Translations under genes and position numbers: made by a program
The notes under the pieces: generated by a model
Seen by the model: the letters and a program-made list of their open reading frames with translations, nothing else
Databases searched by the model: none
What the model was told of the DNA's origin: nothing
In this document: in pieces, positions 43,103 to 53,187 of the stretch
How the letters are laid out: every line of letters begins with the position of its first letter
How positions within the stretch are numbered: position 1 is the first letter of the stretch
Source of the DNA: DASQPR01 sp963831705
GTDB lineage: Bacteria; Actinomycetota; Actinomycetes; Mycobacteriales; Micromonosporaceae
DNA length: 64,000 nucleotides
NCBI GenBank assembly: GCA_963831705.1
Contig: CAWHRE010000005.1
Coordinates: forward strand, 248,001 to 312,000
Direction: 5' to 3'

Positions 43103-44455
43103 GTGACCGCACCAGCTCGCCGCCGAGTCAACGCGTACCGGCTGTATCTCGGCATGGAATCGATCGGCTCGCTGCTCGTGGCGCTGGTCTACACGACCTC
43201 GATCGTCTACTGGGTCACCGACGGGCATCTGAACCCGCTCGAACTGGTGCTGATCGGCACCGTGATCGAGTTGACGTACTTCGTGTTCCAGTTGCCGACC
43301 GGCGTGCTCGCCGACGCGTACAGCAAGCGGTTCTGTGTGGTGTTGAGCTGGATTCTCTGCGGCGCCGGATTCGCGATGCAGGGGCTGTCCGCGTCGTTCC
43401 TGAACCTTGCGCTCGCCCAGGTCGTGGTCGGCATCGGCGCCGCGCTGCAGGACGGTGCGCAGTCGGCCTGGGCCGCCGACGAGACCGAGCTCGGGGACGA
43501 TGAGATGACGCCGGTGTACCTGCGGGCGTCGCAACTCGGCATCGCCGGAGGCATCATCGGTAGCCTGGCCAGCGGACTCATCTCGGGCATCGAACTCAAT
43601 CTGCCGATGCTGATCGGCGGCCTGGCGATGGTCGCGGCCGGGGTTGGACTGGCTTTCGTGATGCCGGAGACGAAGCGCCGCGATCGAGTACCCGGGACGC
43701 GAGCCCTCGGACGCCAGGTCTGGGCGGACTTCGTCGAGCAAATCAGCACTACGAAGGTCGCGATCATTGCGGTCCCCGGACTCGTTCTGCTGCTCGGCAT
43801 GACGTTCTTCCTCGGCGCTTGGAGCGAGAGCTTCGACCGGCTGTGGAGTGCGTACCTGCTGGAAGACATCCGGTTCCCGCACGTTTCCGGCCTGCGACCG
43901 GCGCTCTGGTTGAGCATCCTCGCCGTGCTGGTCGCGTTGCTCAGCCTCGGTACGTCAGAGATCGCGAAACGCCGCACCCAGCGACTCGGGCACACGTCGG
44001 TGGTTACCACACTGCTCGGCGCGACCGTGCTGATCGCGCTCGGCGTCGCCGCGATGGCATCGGCGCACGTGTTCGTGTTCGCGGCGCTCGCGTACCTGCT
44101 GGTCCAGGCCGTACGCCCGGTGATCAACCCACTGATGACCGGCTGGATCGTCGGTCGGGTGCCCCCGGGCGTACGTGCGACCGCGCTCTCCGCCCGCGAC
44201 ATGTTCGACAGCGGCGGCCAGATGCTCGGCGGCCCCATCGTCGGCTGGATCGGCCTGTCCCGATCGATCCGAGCCGCCCTGTACGCCGGCGCAGCCGCGT
44301 TCGCACCGGCGTTGATCCTCCTGGTCGCCGCGACGCGGCGGGTCCGGGCGCTGCCGCCCGTTGTTGATCAGCTGCCGGGCGAAGCCGACGCCGACGAGCT
44401 TGGCGTCGGCGCCGGCGAGTTGGGCGCAATCGGCGAGGCGTTCAAGGCCGTCTGA
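43103..44455 (+). CDS. MFS transporter (DHA3-like efflux type)
   Basis: 450 residues with a GTG start and about twelve hydrophobic helices. The loop GVLADAYSKRF between helices 2 and 3 is the MFS motif A position (GxLADxxxxR). Resembles macrolide-efflux-type MFS proteins of actinobacteria; substrate unknown. The last 29 codons overlap the convergent UPF0182 coding sequence by 88 bases. Confidence 0.82.
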   Translation: MTAPARRRVNAYRLYLGMESIGSLLVALVYTTSIVYWVTDGHLNPLELVLIGTVIELTYFVFQLPTGVLADAYSKRFCVVLSWILCGAGFAMQGLSASFLNLALAQVVVGIGAALQDGAQSAWAADETELGDDEMTPVYLRASQLGIAGGIIGSLASGLISGIELNLPMLIGGLAMVAAGVGLAFVMPETKRRDRVPGTRALGRQVWADFVEQISTTKVAIIAVPGLVLLLGMTFFLGAWSESFDRLWSAYLLEDIRFPHVSGLRPALWLSILAVLVALLSLGTSEIAKRRTQRLGHTSVVTTLLGATVLIALGVAAMASAHVFVFAALAYLLVQAVRPVINPLMTGWIVGRVPPGVRATALSARDMFDSGGQMLGGPIVGWIGLSRSIRAALYAGAAAFAPALILLVAATRRVRALPPVVDQLPGEADADELGVGAGELGAIGEAFKAV

Positions 44456-47343
44456 TAGTCCTGCGTCGCCTTCTGCAACTCGGCCTGAGCCGCGCCGATC
44501 TTCGCGAGATCACCGGTCTTGTACGCCGCCGACAGGTCGGCCAACGCCGTATTGATCTCGCCGACCGCCTTCGTCAACGCCGGTGTCACCCCTGGTGGCG
44601 TCGTTGTCGGCGGGCTCGTACCGGCCGGCGGCGTGACCGTCGTCGGTGTCCCGGTCTTCGCCTGTTGCAGCAGGTCCGCGATGCCGGACTTCACATCGTC
44701 GTCGTACGCGATGTAGTCGCCATAGCTGAGCAGGACCTTCTTCATCAACGGGTACGAGCCCTGCTGGGTCGACTTGATGTACACCGGTTCCACGTACAGG
44801 ATGCCGTTGCCGAGCGGCAGGGACAGGAGGTTTCCATAGACAACCGACGATGAACCCGACTGGAATAGGGTCAGGTCCTTTCGTACGTTCGGATCGTTCT
44901 GCATCTTCTGCTGTGCCTGCGTCGGTCCGACCGCGTTCACGCCGTTCGGCACGGTATAGACGTTCAGGACCGGTTTACCGCTGGCGTCGTACGAGCCCGA
45001 GATCAGCGAGGCAAGGTTCAACTGTGTGCTGCCGCCGTTGTTGTAGATCATTGCGGAGACCAGCTGGAACGTCGGCGTGGATTGACCCGGGAACTGAGCC
45101 AGCAAATAGTACGGCGGCTGCTTGAGGCCCGAACCCTCGTTCGCCGGGTCCGGCGGCACGCCCCAGTTGTTCTGGCCCGAGTAGAACGTCTTCGCATCCT
45201 GCACGTGGTACCGCTGAAGCAGGTCACGCTGGACCTTGAGCTGGTCCTCCGGGTAGCGGAAGTGCGCGGAGAGGTCGGTCGGGATGGCCGACTGCGGCTG
45301 GATCAGCTTGCCGCCGAACGCCTTGTTCCACGCGTCCCGGATCGGGTCCTGACCGAACGCGTACAGGGTGACCGTGCCGTTGTACGCGTCGACCGTCGCC
45401 TTCACGGAGTTGCGCAGATAGTTCACGTCGGTGTCGGCCTGCTGCGCAACGCCGGTGCCGACCTGCGCGTCACTGGTCGCGGTACGCAGATCTTCCTGCT
45501 GCGAATACGGGTAGGTCGACGCGGTCGTGTAGCCGTCCAGGATCCAGACCATCCGGCCGTTCACCACCGCCGGGTACGGGTCGCCGTCCATGGTCAGGAA
45601 CGGTGCGACCTTCTCGACGCGCTCGCGCGGATCCCGGACGTACAGGATCTTCGAGTTGTTGTTGAACACACCGGAGATCAGGAAGTTCGCTTCCTTGTAC
45701 TTGTACGCGTACAGCAGGCGGTTGAAGAAGCCGCCTACCGGCACGCCGCCCGAGCCCGCGTAGGTCACGTAGGCGTCGGTGGAGCTTGCCGTCGGGCCGT
45801 TGTACTCGACCGGGTCGGCACCCTTGGCCTGGCCGGTGATCGCGTACGAGCCCATGCCCTCGCCGTAGTAGATGCCCGACTGGGTAACCGGGAACTGATC
45901 CGACGGCGACTGGCAGGCCTGACTCTGCGATGTCTGTGCGCCCAGGAAGCCCGAGACGAAGTACGGCTGGCCATCGCAGACGGTCGTGTTCGCCGGCGCC
46001 GCGACGAAACCGGTTCCGTGCGTGTAGATCGTGTGCGCCTGCTGCCAGTTCCAGCCTTGCCCGGCCGAACCGCTGTAGTCGATCTCGCGGACGCCGAGCA
46101 CGTAGTCCTGGAGCTTGCCGGTGTTCGTGTAACGGTCGATGTCGAGCTTGTCGCCGAAGTCGTAGAAGCCGCGCGAGCGCTCCAGCTGCGTGTACGTGTC
46201 CGCAACCACGGCCGGGTCGAGCACCCGGATGTTCGGCACGGTTGACGTATCGGTGGCGAGCGACTCCGGTGGCGTCTGATTGTTCGCCGCGTACGTCGAA
46301 TATGTGATCCCGGACAGCCCAAACGCATCACTCGTCGCATTGATGCTGCGCTGGATGTACTGCTGTTCCTTCGTCAACGGGTTCGGGTGCACCTGCAGCG
46401 ACTGGACCACGAACGGATAGATGCCACCGAGCGCGATCATCGAAAGAACCATCAGGCCGAGCGCCATCGCGGGCCACGCCACATTGCGGACGAATGCGTT
46501 CGCGAACACCAGGATCGCGATCGCGACCAGCACCGAGATCCAGGCGAGGATCTCCTTGGTGGGCAAGAGCGCGTTGACCGCCGTATACCCGGCCCCGTAC
46601 GTGTTCGCGGCGGCGCCATTGTGCTCAAGCAGCGAGCCGCGCCGGTCCAGCACGTACGCGACGGCCTTCAGACCGACGAACAGCGCCACCAGAATGCTCA
46701 GTTGGGCTCGTGCCGCCGTGCTGACCCGGTCGCCATCACCCTGCAGCCGAATGCCACCGAACAGGTAGAACACGATCAGCGAGCCGAGGATCGCGAGGAA
46801 CAACGTGGTGAAACCGACGCCGATCAGGTAGCGCCAGAACGGGTACCGAAAAATGTAGAACCCGATGTTCACGCCGAACTGCGGATCCTTCTCGGGGAAC
46901 GAACCACCGTTGCGGAACAGCAACCAGCTCTGCCACTGGGATTGACCGGACCCGCCGGCGAACAGTCCGACCACGATCCCGATCAGCGTGATCCACAGAC
47001 CCATCCGCGATTGCAGGACCATCCGGTAGCGATCGAGGGCCTGCTGCTCGGACGAACGGAGATAGAGCGGAGGGCGCATTCGGTACGCGAGATACATGCT
47101 CCCGCCCACCACACCGCCAACGAACACGCCGAACACCGCGAACAGCCCGAGCCGGGTCAACATCATGGTCTTGTACACGCCGGAGTACTGGACCTCTTTG
47201 AACCACAGCCGGTTGGTGAGGATGTTGTCGACCGCGCCGAACAGGATCAGGGCGAGCAGGAGCGCTGCGATGACGACCAGAACGATCCGGCCACGCCGGC
47301 TCATCCTGGGCATTCCCGAGTGCATAACCACGACTGAGGTCAC
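44368..47343 (-). CDS. UPF0182 family large membrane protein
   Basis: 991 residues. Seven or so helices in the first 310 residues (IVLVVIAALLLALILFGAVD; LWITLIGIVVGLFAGGSG and others), then a large extracytoplasmic domain (YIQRSINATSDAFGLSGITY; DIDRYTNTGKLQDYVLGVRE), and a low-complexity Ser/Pro/Ala tail. Widespread in actinobacteria next to the PDZ protease gene; function unknown. The start may be a downstream Met (47322 or 47310). Convergent overlap with the MFS gene. Confidence 0.93.
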   Translation of the reverse strand: MTSVVVMHSGMPRMSRRGRIVLVVIAALLLALILFGAVDNILTNRLWFKEVQYSGVYKTMMLTRLGLFAVFGVFVGGVVGGSMYLAYRMRPPLYLRSSEQQALDRYRMVLQSRMGLWITLIGIVVGLFAGGSGQSQWQSWLLFRNGGSFPEKDPQFGVNIGFYIFRYPFWRYLIGVGFTTLFLAILGSLIVFYLFGGIRLQGDGDRVSTAARAQLSILVALFVGLKAVAYVLDRRGSLLEHNGAAANTYGAGYTAVNALLPTKEILAWISVLVAIAILVFANAFVRNVAWPAMALGLMVLSMIALGGIYPFVVQSLQVHPNPLTKEQQYIQRSINATSDAFGLSGITYSTYAANNQTPPESLATDTSTVPNIRVLDPAVVADTYTQLERSRGFYDFGDKLDIDRYTNTGKLQDYVLGVREIDYSGSAGQGWNWQQAHTIYTHGTGFVAAPANTTVCDGQPYFVSGFLGAQTSQSQACQSPSDQFPVTQSGIYYGEGMGSYAITGQAKGADPVEYNGPTASSTDAYVTYAGSGGVPVGGFFNRLLYAYKYKEANFLISGVFNNNSKILYVRDPRERVEKVAPFLTMDGDPYPAVVNGRMVWILDGYTTASTYPYSQQEDLRTATSDAQVGTGVAQQADTDVNYLRNSVKATVDAYNGTVTLYAFGQDPIRDAWNKAFGGKLIQPQSAIPTDLSAHFRYPEDQLKVQRDLLQRYHVQDAKTFYSGQNNWGVPPDPANEGSGLKQPPYYLLAQFPGQSTPTFQLVSAMIYNNGGSTQLNLASLISGSYDASGKPVLNVYTVPNGVNAVGPTQAQQKMQNDPNVRKDLTLFQSGSSSVVYGNLLSLPLGNGILYVEPVYIKSTQQGSYPLMKKVLLSYGDYIAYDDDVKSGIADLLQQAKTGTPTTVTPPAGTSPPTTTPPGVTPALTKAVGEINTALADLSAAYKTGDLAKIGAAQAELQKATQDYQTALNASPIAPNSPAPTPSSSASASPGS

Positions 47344-47446
47344 CTCTATCTGCGTTCGTGGGGTACAGCCTACGAGGTGATCAGATCGACGGACCGAACG
47401 TTCGGCCGTCGAACTCGATCTAGTTCGAGCGCGGCTTCTGCTTCTC

Positions 47447-48487
47447 TCACGAGCACAGCGGCGGCGTCTTTCCGTCGTGCAGGTCCTGCAGCGCGTTGAG
47501 GGCGTCCTGCAGTGTGGTCACCTTCATGAGTTCGAGTCCGGCCACCGGACTCTTGAGCGCTTCGGCGCAGTTGCCGGCCGGCGCGAAGAAGTACCGGGCT
47601 CCGGCCGCGTACGCGCCACGCATCTTCTGCTGGATGCCACCGATGATGCCGACGTTGCCGTCGTCGTCGATCTCGCCCGTACCGGCGATGATCTTGCCGC
47701 CGGTCAGGTCGGTCGGGCTCAGCTTGTCGATGATGCCCAGCGTGAACATCAGGCCGGCGCTCGGGCCGCCGACGTTGTCGAGCTGGAACTTGATGTTCAG
47801 CGTCGGCTTGCCGGGCGGCGCCGGCTGGTTCTGCTGGACCTCGATGCCGATCAGCGGTCGTCCGTCGCTGCCGCTGGCGGTAGTGATCTCGGTCGTCCCC
47901 GGTACGCCGGCGCGGGTGTATCCGACCGTCAACTTCGTACCCACGGGCTTCGACTGGATCGCCCGATCGAGGTCCATCGTGGACAGGAGAGTCTGCCCGT
48001 CCACGGTCGTGACGAGATCGTTCGCCTGCAGATGCCCCTCAGCCGGATCACCGGCGAGCACCTTGGTGACCATCAGCTGGACCGGGTAGCCCTCGTAGCG
48101 CAGCGCGGCGGTGATCGCCGACGACTGGGACTGCTTGAAGTCGTCCGTGTTCTGCTGGTCGATCTGCTGCTGGGTCTCGCCGGGCGGGTTCTCCAACTCG
48201 GACGGGACCACCGCGGTACCGGAGTCGAGCCACCCGCTCACGACCGACCAGACGGACAGGCCGTCGTATTCGCTGACCGTCAGCATGCGGAGTTCGCCGT
48301 TCGGCTTCGACGTCGGCGTACCGGTAATCGTAATCAGTTCTTTACCGTTGAAGCTGCCGAGCGTGTTGAACGTCGGCCCGGGCTTCAGGGCGACGTAACC
48401 GACCGGCGGAACGGCCTTGAACCCGAGCCACACGAGTACCAACAGAAGGAGCGCGCCGGTGAGCAGCGTGGTTGCGCGACGGGTCAT
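47447..48487 (-). CDS. PDZ/Lon-like (S16) membrane-anchored protease, YlbL type
   Basis: 346 residues. One N-terminal membrane helix (residues 7-24), a PDZ domain (about 130-205, VTKVLAGDPAEGHLQANDLV), and a Lon-type protease domain with the Ser-Lys dyad: Ser243 in GGPSAGL and Lys288 in IGGIQQKMRGA. The active site faces outside the cytosol. The family processes exported proteins in Bacillus and actinobacteria. Conserved neighbour of UPF0182 and of the divergent zinc protease; promoter space 48488-48649. Confidence 0.92.
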   Translation of the reverse strand: MTRRATTLLTGALLLLVLVWLGFKAVPPVGYVALKPGPTFNTLGSFNGKELITITGTPTSKPNGELRMLTVSEYDGLSVWSVVSGWLDSGTAVVPSELENPPGETQQQIDQQNTDDFKQSQSSAITAALRYEGYPVQLMVTKVLAGDPAEGHLQANDLVTTVDGQTLLSTMDLDRAIQSKPVGTKLTVGYTRAGVPGTTEITTASGSDGRPLIGIEVQQNQPAPPGKPTLNIKFQLDNVGGPSAGLMFTLGIIDKLSPTDLTGGKIIAGTGEIDDDGNVGIIGGIQQKMRGAYAAGARYFFAPAGNCAEALKSPVAGLELMKVTTLQDALNALQDLHDGKTPPLCS

Positions 48488-48649
48488 CGCCCGCCCCTGA
48501 TAGCTACGGAGATCACACTCGGGCGCTGGTTCATGGTCGCGAGCGTAGCCGCCTAACCTGGCCGGTTGCGAGCCCCCGTCACGCGGTGCCTCTAAGCCCT
48601 GCGCGGACAGGCTGGCGGTACACCGGTGCGGACCGCGTACGGTGGAAAG

Positions 48650-50020
48650 GTGCCCGACATTCCATTCGGATTCCAGATGCCCCCCGGATCGCCTGACCCG
48701 GACGACCCGGCTGCGATGGCTCAGTTCCTGAACCAGATGCAGCAGATGTTTGCGAGCGGCCCCGGCGATAACCCGGTCAATTGGGATCTCGCGCGGCAGA
48801 TCGCGCTTTCATCGCTGACCTCGAACCAGTCCGGTGCCGGCATGATGCCGATGGGCTTCGCGATTCCGGACGTGAACGCGGACCCGAATGCCGGGACCAC
48901 GCCGACGCTGCCGAGTGGCGACGAGCCCAGGCCGGTCGGAAACCCGCCGGTCAGCGCCGCCGAACGCACCGAAGTAGCGGACGCCGTACGCCTCGCCGAC
49001 CTGTGGCTCGAAGAGTCGTCCGCGCTACCGTCCGGCATCAGCACTGTCGCGGCCTGGACACGCGCCGAGTGGATCACGAACACGCTTCCGATCTGGAAGA
49101 AACTGTGCGACCCGGTAGCCGGGCGGATGGTCACGGCGATGGGCGATCTCGTCCCCGAAGAAATGCGCGAACAGCTCGGCCCGATGGCGTCGATGGTTGC
49201 CACGCTGGGCGGCGCGCTGTTCGGCGGCCAGCTCGGCCAAGCCCTGGGTTCGCTCGCCGCCGAAGTGCTGTCGGCCGGTGACATCGGTCTGCCGCTCGGA
49301 CCGGCCGGCACGGCCGCGATGGTGCCGGCGAACATCACCGCGTACGGCGAGGGTCTGTCGCAGGACCCAGCCGAGGTACGCCTCTACGTCGCGCTGCGCG
49401 AGGCGGCCCACCAGCGGCTTTTCGGGCACGTGCCATGGCTGCGCGCACACGTGCTCGGCGCGGTTGAGGCGTACGCGGCGGGGATCCAGGTCAACCGCGA
49501 GGCGATCGAGGAAGCGATGGGCGGCATCGATCCGTCCAACCCGGAGTCGATGCAGGATATGGCGCTGGAAGGCATCTTCACGCCCGAAGATTCACCGGCC
49601 CAGAAGGCCGCGCTGGTCCGGCTGGAGACAATCCTCGCGCTGGTCGAGGGCTGGGTGAATCACGTTGTCGACGACGCCGCCGCGACCCGGCTGCCGAACG
49701 TGGTCGCGCTCGGCGAGGCATTCCGCCGTCGCCGCGCCGCCGGTGGACCGGCCGAGCAGACGTTCGGAGCGCTCGTCGGCCTGGAGCTCCGTCCCCGTCG
49801 CCTGCGTGAGGCGACCGCGATCTGGTCGGCGCTCACCGAACATCGCGGCATCAGCGGACGTGACGCACTCTGGGAGCACCCCGATTTGCTGCCGTCCGAC
49901 GATGACTTCGCCGATCCGGGCGCGTTCGCGCAATCGCAGCTTGATTTGGGCTCGATCGAAGACTTCATGAACAGCCTCGATACGCCTCCGGAAGAGGAGC
50001 CACCCGCCGACGGTAAGTAG
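48650..50020 (+). CDS. Zinc-dependent metalloprotease, DUF2342 family
   Basis: 456 residues from GTG 48650 (VPDIPFGFQMPPGSPDP). Family features: an N-terminal methionine/proline-rich start, ALFGGQLGQALGSLAAEVL, and REAAHQRLFGHVPWL, whose His-x4-His replaces a simple HEXXH as the metal site. It is annotated in other actinobacteria as zincin type 2 or 'coenzyme F420 biosynthesis-associated', without direct proof. An upstream in-frame ATG at 48626 exists. Conserved position divergent from the PDZ protease. Confidence 0.87.
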   Translation: MPDIPFGFQMPPGSPDPDDPAAMAQFLNQMQQMFASGPGDNPVNWDLARQIALSSLTSNQSGAGMMPMGFAIPDVNADPNAGTTPTLPSGDEPRPVGNPPVSAAERTEVADAVRLADLWLEESSALPSGISTVAAWTRAEWITNTLPIWKKLCDPVAGRMVTAMGDLVPEEMREQLGPMASMVATLGGALFGGQLGQALGSLAAEVLSAGDIGLPLGPAGTAAMVPANITAYGEGLSQDPAEVRLYVALREAAHQRLFGHVPWLRAHVLGAVEAYAAGIQVNREAIEEAMGGIDPSNPESMQDMALEGIFTPEDSPAQKAALVRLETILALVEGWVNHVVDDAAATRLPNVVALGEAFRRRRAAGGPAEQTFGALVGLELRPRRLREATAIWSALTEHRGISGRDALWEHPDLLPSDDDFADPGAFAQSQLDLGSIEDFMNSLDTPPEEEPPADGK

Positions 50021-50215
50021 TCGTGCCCGCGAAACGTGATCGCGAAGAGTTGATCGGTTTAACCCCAAGAATTCCTCACGATCATGGGGTACGCCAAAGC
50101 CATGGCCTTGTGGCAGGTCGCTGACCAGCGCCAATGCGCATCGCCGAAATGCTGGTGGGCGCCGTGGCAACGCTCTGACCTGCTGCGCGCGAGATCTTCC
50201 GGATCTTGGCCTCGC

Positions 50216-50824
50216 TTATCGGGAGGCGCCGCTCAGGAGCGCTCTCGTCTGCTCCCAGCCATCCAGGTCGGGGTTCAGACGCGCCAGTGCGCCGGCCGCT
50301 CGCAGCCGATGCCAGCCGGGCGTACCGATGACGTCGGTCGGGTCGGGGGCGGCCGCACGTACCGCGGCGACGGTCGACGTCTCCAGATCCAGGTCCGGCA
50401 GCCAGCACGGCGCCGGCAGACGCGATGCAATACCGAGCAGGCCGGCCTCCTCGCCAACGATCGGCGCCGCCGCCAGCGGTCGGGTGGTCAGCGGCCGGAG
50501 TAGTTTCGCGATCTGCATACCGGGCAGGTCCGGAGCGTCACCGGCGATGATCGCGGCTTGATCGAAGCCGTCCTGGGCGGCCGCGCCGAATAGGGCCGCA
50601 ATGGAGAGGTCCGGTTGCGCGTACACCCTCATCCCTGGCCAACCCACCGTGGCCGCGAACGCCCGATCGGCCTCCACCACCGCGAGCGCCGGTTCGACCT
50701 CGGCGAGCATGGCGAGCAGATCGACCACGTCGTCGGCGAGCGCTCGACGCCAACGTGCCAGGTCCGCGCCGGGCGGGGCCCAAACGGGGGGAGCAAGGGG
50801 TACGACGACGACGCGCTTGGTCAC
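50216..50824 (-). CDS. DUF2064/CofC-like nucleotidyltransferase-fold protein
   Basis: 202 residues. Start MTKRVVVVPLAPPVWAPPGA; the central IAGDAPDLPGMQIAKLL resembles the GSDxPDLP acidic motif of DUF2064 and related GT-A folds; Trp/Asp-rich C-terminus. Substrate unknown. Four bases beyond the metallopeptidase stop on the same strand, so co-transcribed. The 195-bp region 50021-50215 holds no gene. Confidence 0.6.
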   Translation of the reverse strand: MTKRVVVVPLAPPVWAPPGADLARWRRALADDVVDLLAMLAEVEPALAVVEADRAFAATVGWPGMRVYAQPDLSIAALFGAAAQDGFDQAAIIAGDAPDLPGMQIAKLLRPLTTRPLAAAPIVGEEAGLLGIASRLPAPCWLPDLDLETSTVAAVRAAAPDPTDVIGTPGWHRLRAAGALARLNPDLDGWEQTRALLSGASR

Positions 50825-50827
50825 GCG

Positions 50828-51352
50828 TCAATCCTCGACGACGTCGTTACCGCTGGCCGCAGCGACCCCTTCCAGGTAGCCCCGGGCGCGCTCGGACTTC
50901 GGGAAGCGGTTCACCAGCGCCCAAAATTCGGCATTGTGCGCAGGCACGATGAGGTGCACGAGTTCGTGCATGATCACGTAGTCGACTACCCAGTCCGGCA
51001 TGTCGCTGATCCGGTTCGAGATGCGGATCGTGGCGTCGGCCGGCGTACACGATCCCCACCGGCCGGTTTGGTTCGTGACCCAACGGACGCTCGCCGGGTG
51101 ACTCGCGGCAGCATGATCCGGGAGGTGTCGGGCGGCCAGTCGCTCGGCGCGCGCCATCAGGTCGCGATCGCTGCCGGCGGTGCGGCCATCTCGCTGGGCG
51201 AGTCGGACGAGCATCTTGTCCACCCACTCACGCTCCTCCGCGCGCGTGAACTGGTCGGGGATCAAAACAACCACCCGACCGCCGTCACGGTACGCGGACA
51301 CCGTACGGTGGCGTCGCTGACTGCGGCGCACCTCGACGTCTTGCTTGCTCAC
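50828..51352 (-). CDS. YgjP-like M48-type metallopeptidase
   Basis: 174 residues. Motif HELVH at 129-133 followed by H139 and NAEFWALV matches the YgjP/WLM group; TGRWGSCTPADATIRISNR precedes it, also family-typical. Cytosolic, no membrane helix. Role in actinobacteria is unknown; likely protein quality control or DNA-protein crosslink-related by family analogy only. Confidence 0.85.
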   Translation of the reverse strand: MSKQDVEVRRSQRRHRTVSAYRDGGRVVVLIPDQFTRAEEREWVDKMLVRLAQRDGRTAGSDRDLMARAERLAARHLPDHAAASHPASVRWVTNQTGRWGSCTPADATIRISNRISDMPDWVVDYVIMHELVHLIVPAHNAEFWALVNRFPKSERARGYLEGVAAASGNDVVED

Positions 51353-51685
51353 GTTGGCACGCTAGCGGGCCGATGCCGGGGGTCCGCAAGAGTCAACTCG
51401 CGCGACGCGCCAGACTCACCCCGGTTCGTGGCTACTTATCCGAAAGATTCTTTACGATCATGAGATAAGCGTTGCGCTTAATGCCCTATATGGGCTGATA
51501 CGTGACTTTGACGGCTAAGATCACGGCGTGTCCCGCTGGAACGCCGTACGCTCGGCGCAAGCGCGAGGCACAGTAGTTCTCGTCAGCGTGTCAGAGCGCG
51601 GGCAAGCACTGCGGAGCGCTCACGCGCCGACCATCAGGCGGTGCTGTACGAGCCGGGTGGGTTCAATTCACGTCAGGAGGACATC
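51353..51685. other. Intergenic stretch with probable promoters
   Basis: 333 bp between the metallopeptidase and the DUF5679 gene, divergent. A TTGACGGCTAAGATCA-like segment at about 51508 could be part of a -35/-10 arrangement. Nothing else recognised. Confidence 0.4.
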
Positions 51686-51862
51686 GTGGCCGAAAAGGCC
51701 GAGGCCGAGAAGGTCGAGAAATACAACGGCTACTGCGTCAAATGCAAGGAGAAGCGGGACTTCGAAGGCGTTGTGGCGATCAGCAAGACCGGGATGCGGA
51801 TGGCCAAGGGCCCATGCCCCGTCTGCGGCACCACCGTCAATCGCATCCTTGGCAAGGCGTGA
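51686..51862 (+). CDS. DUF5679 zinc-ribbon-like small protein
   Basis: 58 residues from GTG 51686, 6 bases after AGGAGG; a longer in-frame start at 51641 has no RBS. The body YCVKCKEKRDFEGVVAISKT and CPVCGTTVNRILGK has two CxxC pairs, as in ribosomal-like zinc ribbons. Known as a short conserved actinobacterial protein with no assigned role. Confidence 0.87.
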   Translation: MAEKAEAEKVEKYNGYCVKCKEKRDFEGVVAISKTGMRMAKGPCPVCGTTVNRILGKA

Positions 51863-52057
51863 TCCTCGTTTGATCTGGCGCCCACCGCGTGACAGCCAAA
51901 ACGCGCGGTGGGCGCCGAGGTTACTGTCGTGTTTACGACAGTTTTTCGGATTAGCTGTGGATAACCCAGGTCAAGCCTGTGGATATCTCGGTGGAAACAA
52001 GGCTGTCCCTGTGGATATCGCGTACCGGCCGATCGGCTTGCTGCCACCGTCATCGGT

Positions 52058-53170
52058 GTGAACCGCTTGACGATCATCCCGGGTCTGCGACGCCTCTGGC
52101 GCGGAACGCACGAGATCCAGTTCGGGGTCGACCCCGCTCGGGCGGTGATCATCCACCTTGCGGAGCCCGGGCACGCCCGGCTCATCGACCTGCTTGACGG
52201 GTCCCGTGGCGAGACGGCGGTCCTGCGGGACGCCAAGACCCTCGGGATAGGCGCCCGGGACGCGTACGAGCTTCTCACTGCCCTAAGCGATGCTGGCCTG
52301 GTCGTTTCCGCGAACACCGTATTGCCGGACGGCCTCACCGCCACCGGCCGTGGCCGGATCAGCGTCGAGGCAGCCTCGCTGACGATCACCGGGCGGGGAT
52401 CGCCCGATCATCCGAGCGCCGCCGAGGCCATCCGTCGACGGTCGGCCTCGTCCGTGCTGGTCGGCGGTGCGACGCGGCTGGCTGTCCCGATCGCGACGAC
52501 GCTCGGCGCGGCCGGCATCGGCCGGATCGACGTCCGGTTGAAAGGTCGTGTAACCCCCGCCGACGTCGCGGTGGGTGGTCTTCTACCAAGCGACGTGGGA
52601 CAGCCACGAACGACCGCCGGAGCGGCCGCTGTGATGCGCGCCGCACCCGACGTCGATACCCGGCGGATCCGGGATGGGACCGCATCGTTCGCCGTTCAGG
52701 TGGGACAGGACGCTCCCTCCGAAGTGTTTGCGCTGGGCCTGGCCCGGCGAAAGCTGCCACACCTGCTCGTCGAGCAGCGCGACGATGCCATCCTGGTCGG
52801 CCCGCTGGTCGCACCGGAACTGAGCGCGTGCGTCCACTGCTTGCACATGCATCGTCGCGATCGTGATCACGCGTGGCCCGCGCTCGCCGCGCAGCTGGCC
52901 ACCGGGCCGGAAGAAGCCGCGACGGCCGCGCTGTCCACCACCTTGATCGCGATCGGGATCATCGCCGGTCAGGTCCTCGGATTCATCGACGGCATGCGGG
53001 TCGAGACGCTCGATGCGTGCATTGAGATCAGTCCTCCGGTGCGGATTCGGCGACGGAGCTGGGAGCCCCATCCGCAGTGTTCCTGCGCCCGTACGCTGCG
53101 ACGTCGTCGTCCCGCCGAATCGGGCGACGCCGATCTCACCGCCCCTCGGGTGTCACACCTCGCGTCTTAA
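52058..53170 (+). CDS. ThiF/cyclodehydratase-like protein
   Basis: 370 residues with a GTG start. An E1-like fold with the nucleotide-binding start replaced (SSVLVGGATRLAVPIATTLG), a middle ELSACVHCLHMHRRDRDHAW and a final HPQCSC that could provide a zinc Cys cluster (CxxC...CxC). Similar to TOMM precursor-binding/cyclodehydratase-like stand-alone proteins of actinobacteria; no cyclodehydratase partner or leader peptide nearby. Conserved upstream neighbour of the ABC1 kinase. Confidence 0.72.
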   Translation: MNRLTIIPGLRRLWRGTHEIQFGVDPARAVIIHLAEPGHARLIDLLDGSRGETAVLRDAKTLGIGARDAYELLTALSDAGLVVSANTVLPDGLTATGRGRISVEAASLTITGRGSPDHPSAAEAIRRRSASSVLVGGATRLAVPIATTLGAAGIGRIDVRLKGRVTPADVAVGGLLPSDVGQPRTTAGAAAVMRAAPDVDTRRIRDGTASFAVQVGQDAPSEVFALGLARRKLPHLLVEQRDDAILVGPLVAPELSACVHCLHMHRRDRDHAWPALAAQLATGPEEAATAALSTTLIAIGIIAGQVLGFIDGMRVETLDACIEISPPVRIRRRSWEPHPQCSCARTLRRRRPAESGDADLTAPRVSHLAS

Positions 53171-53187
53171 TGAGGTTCAATGGCCAG

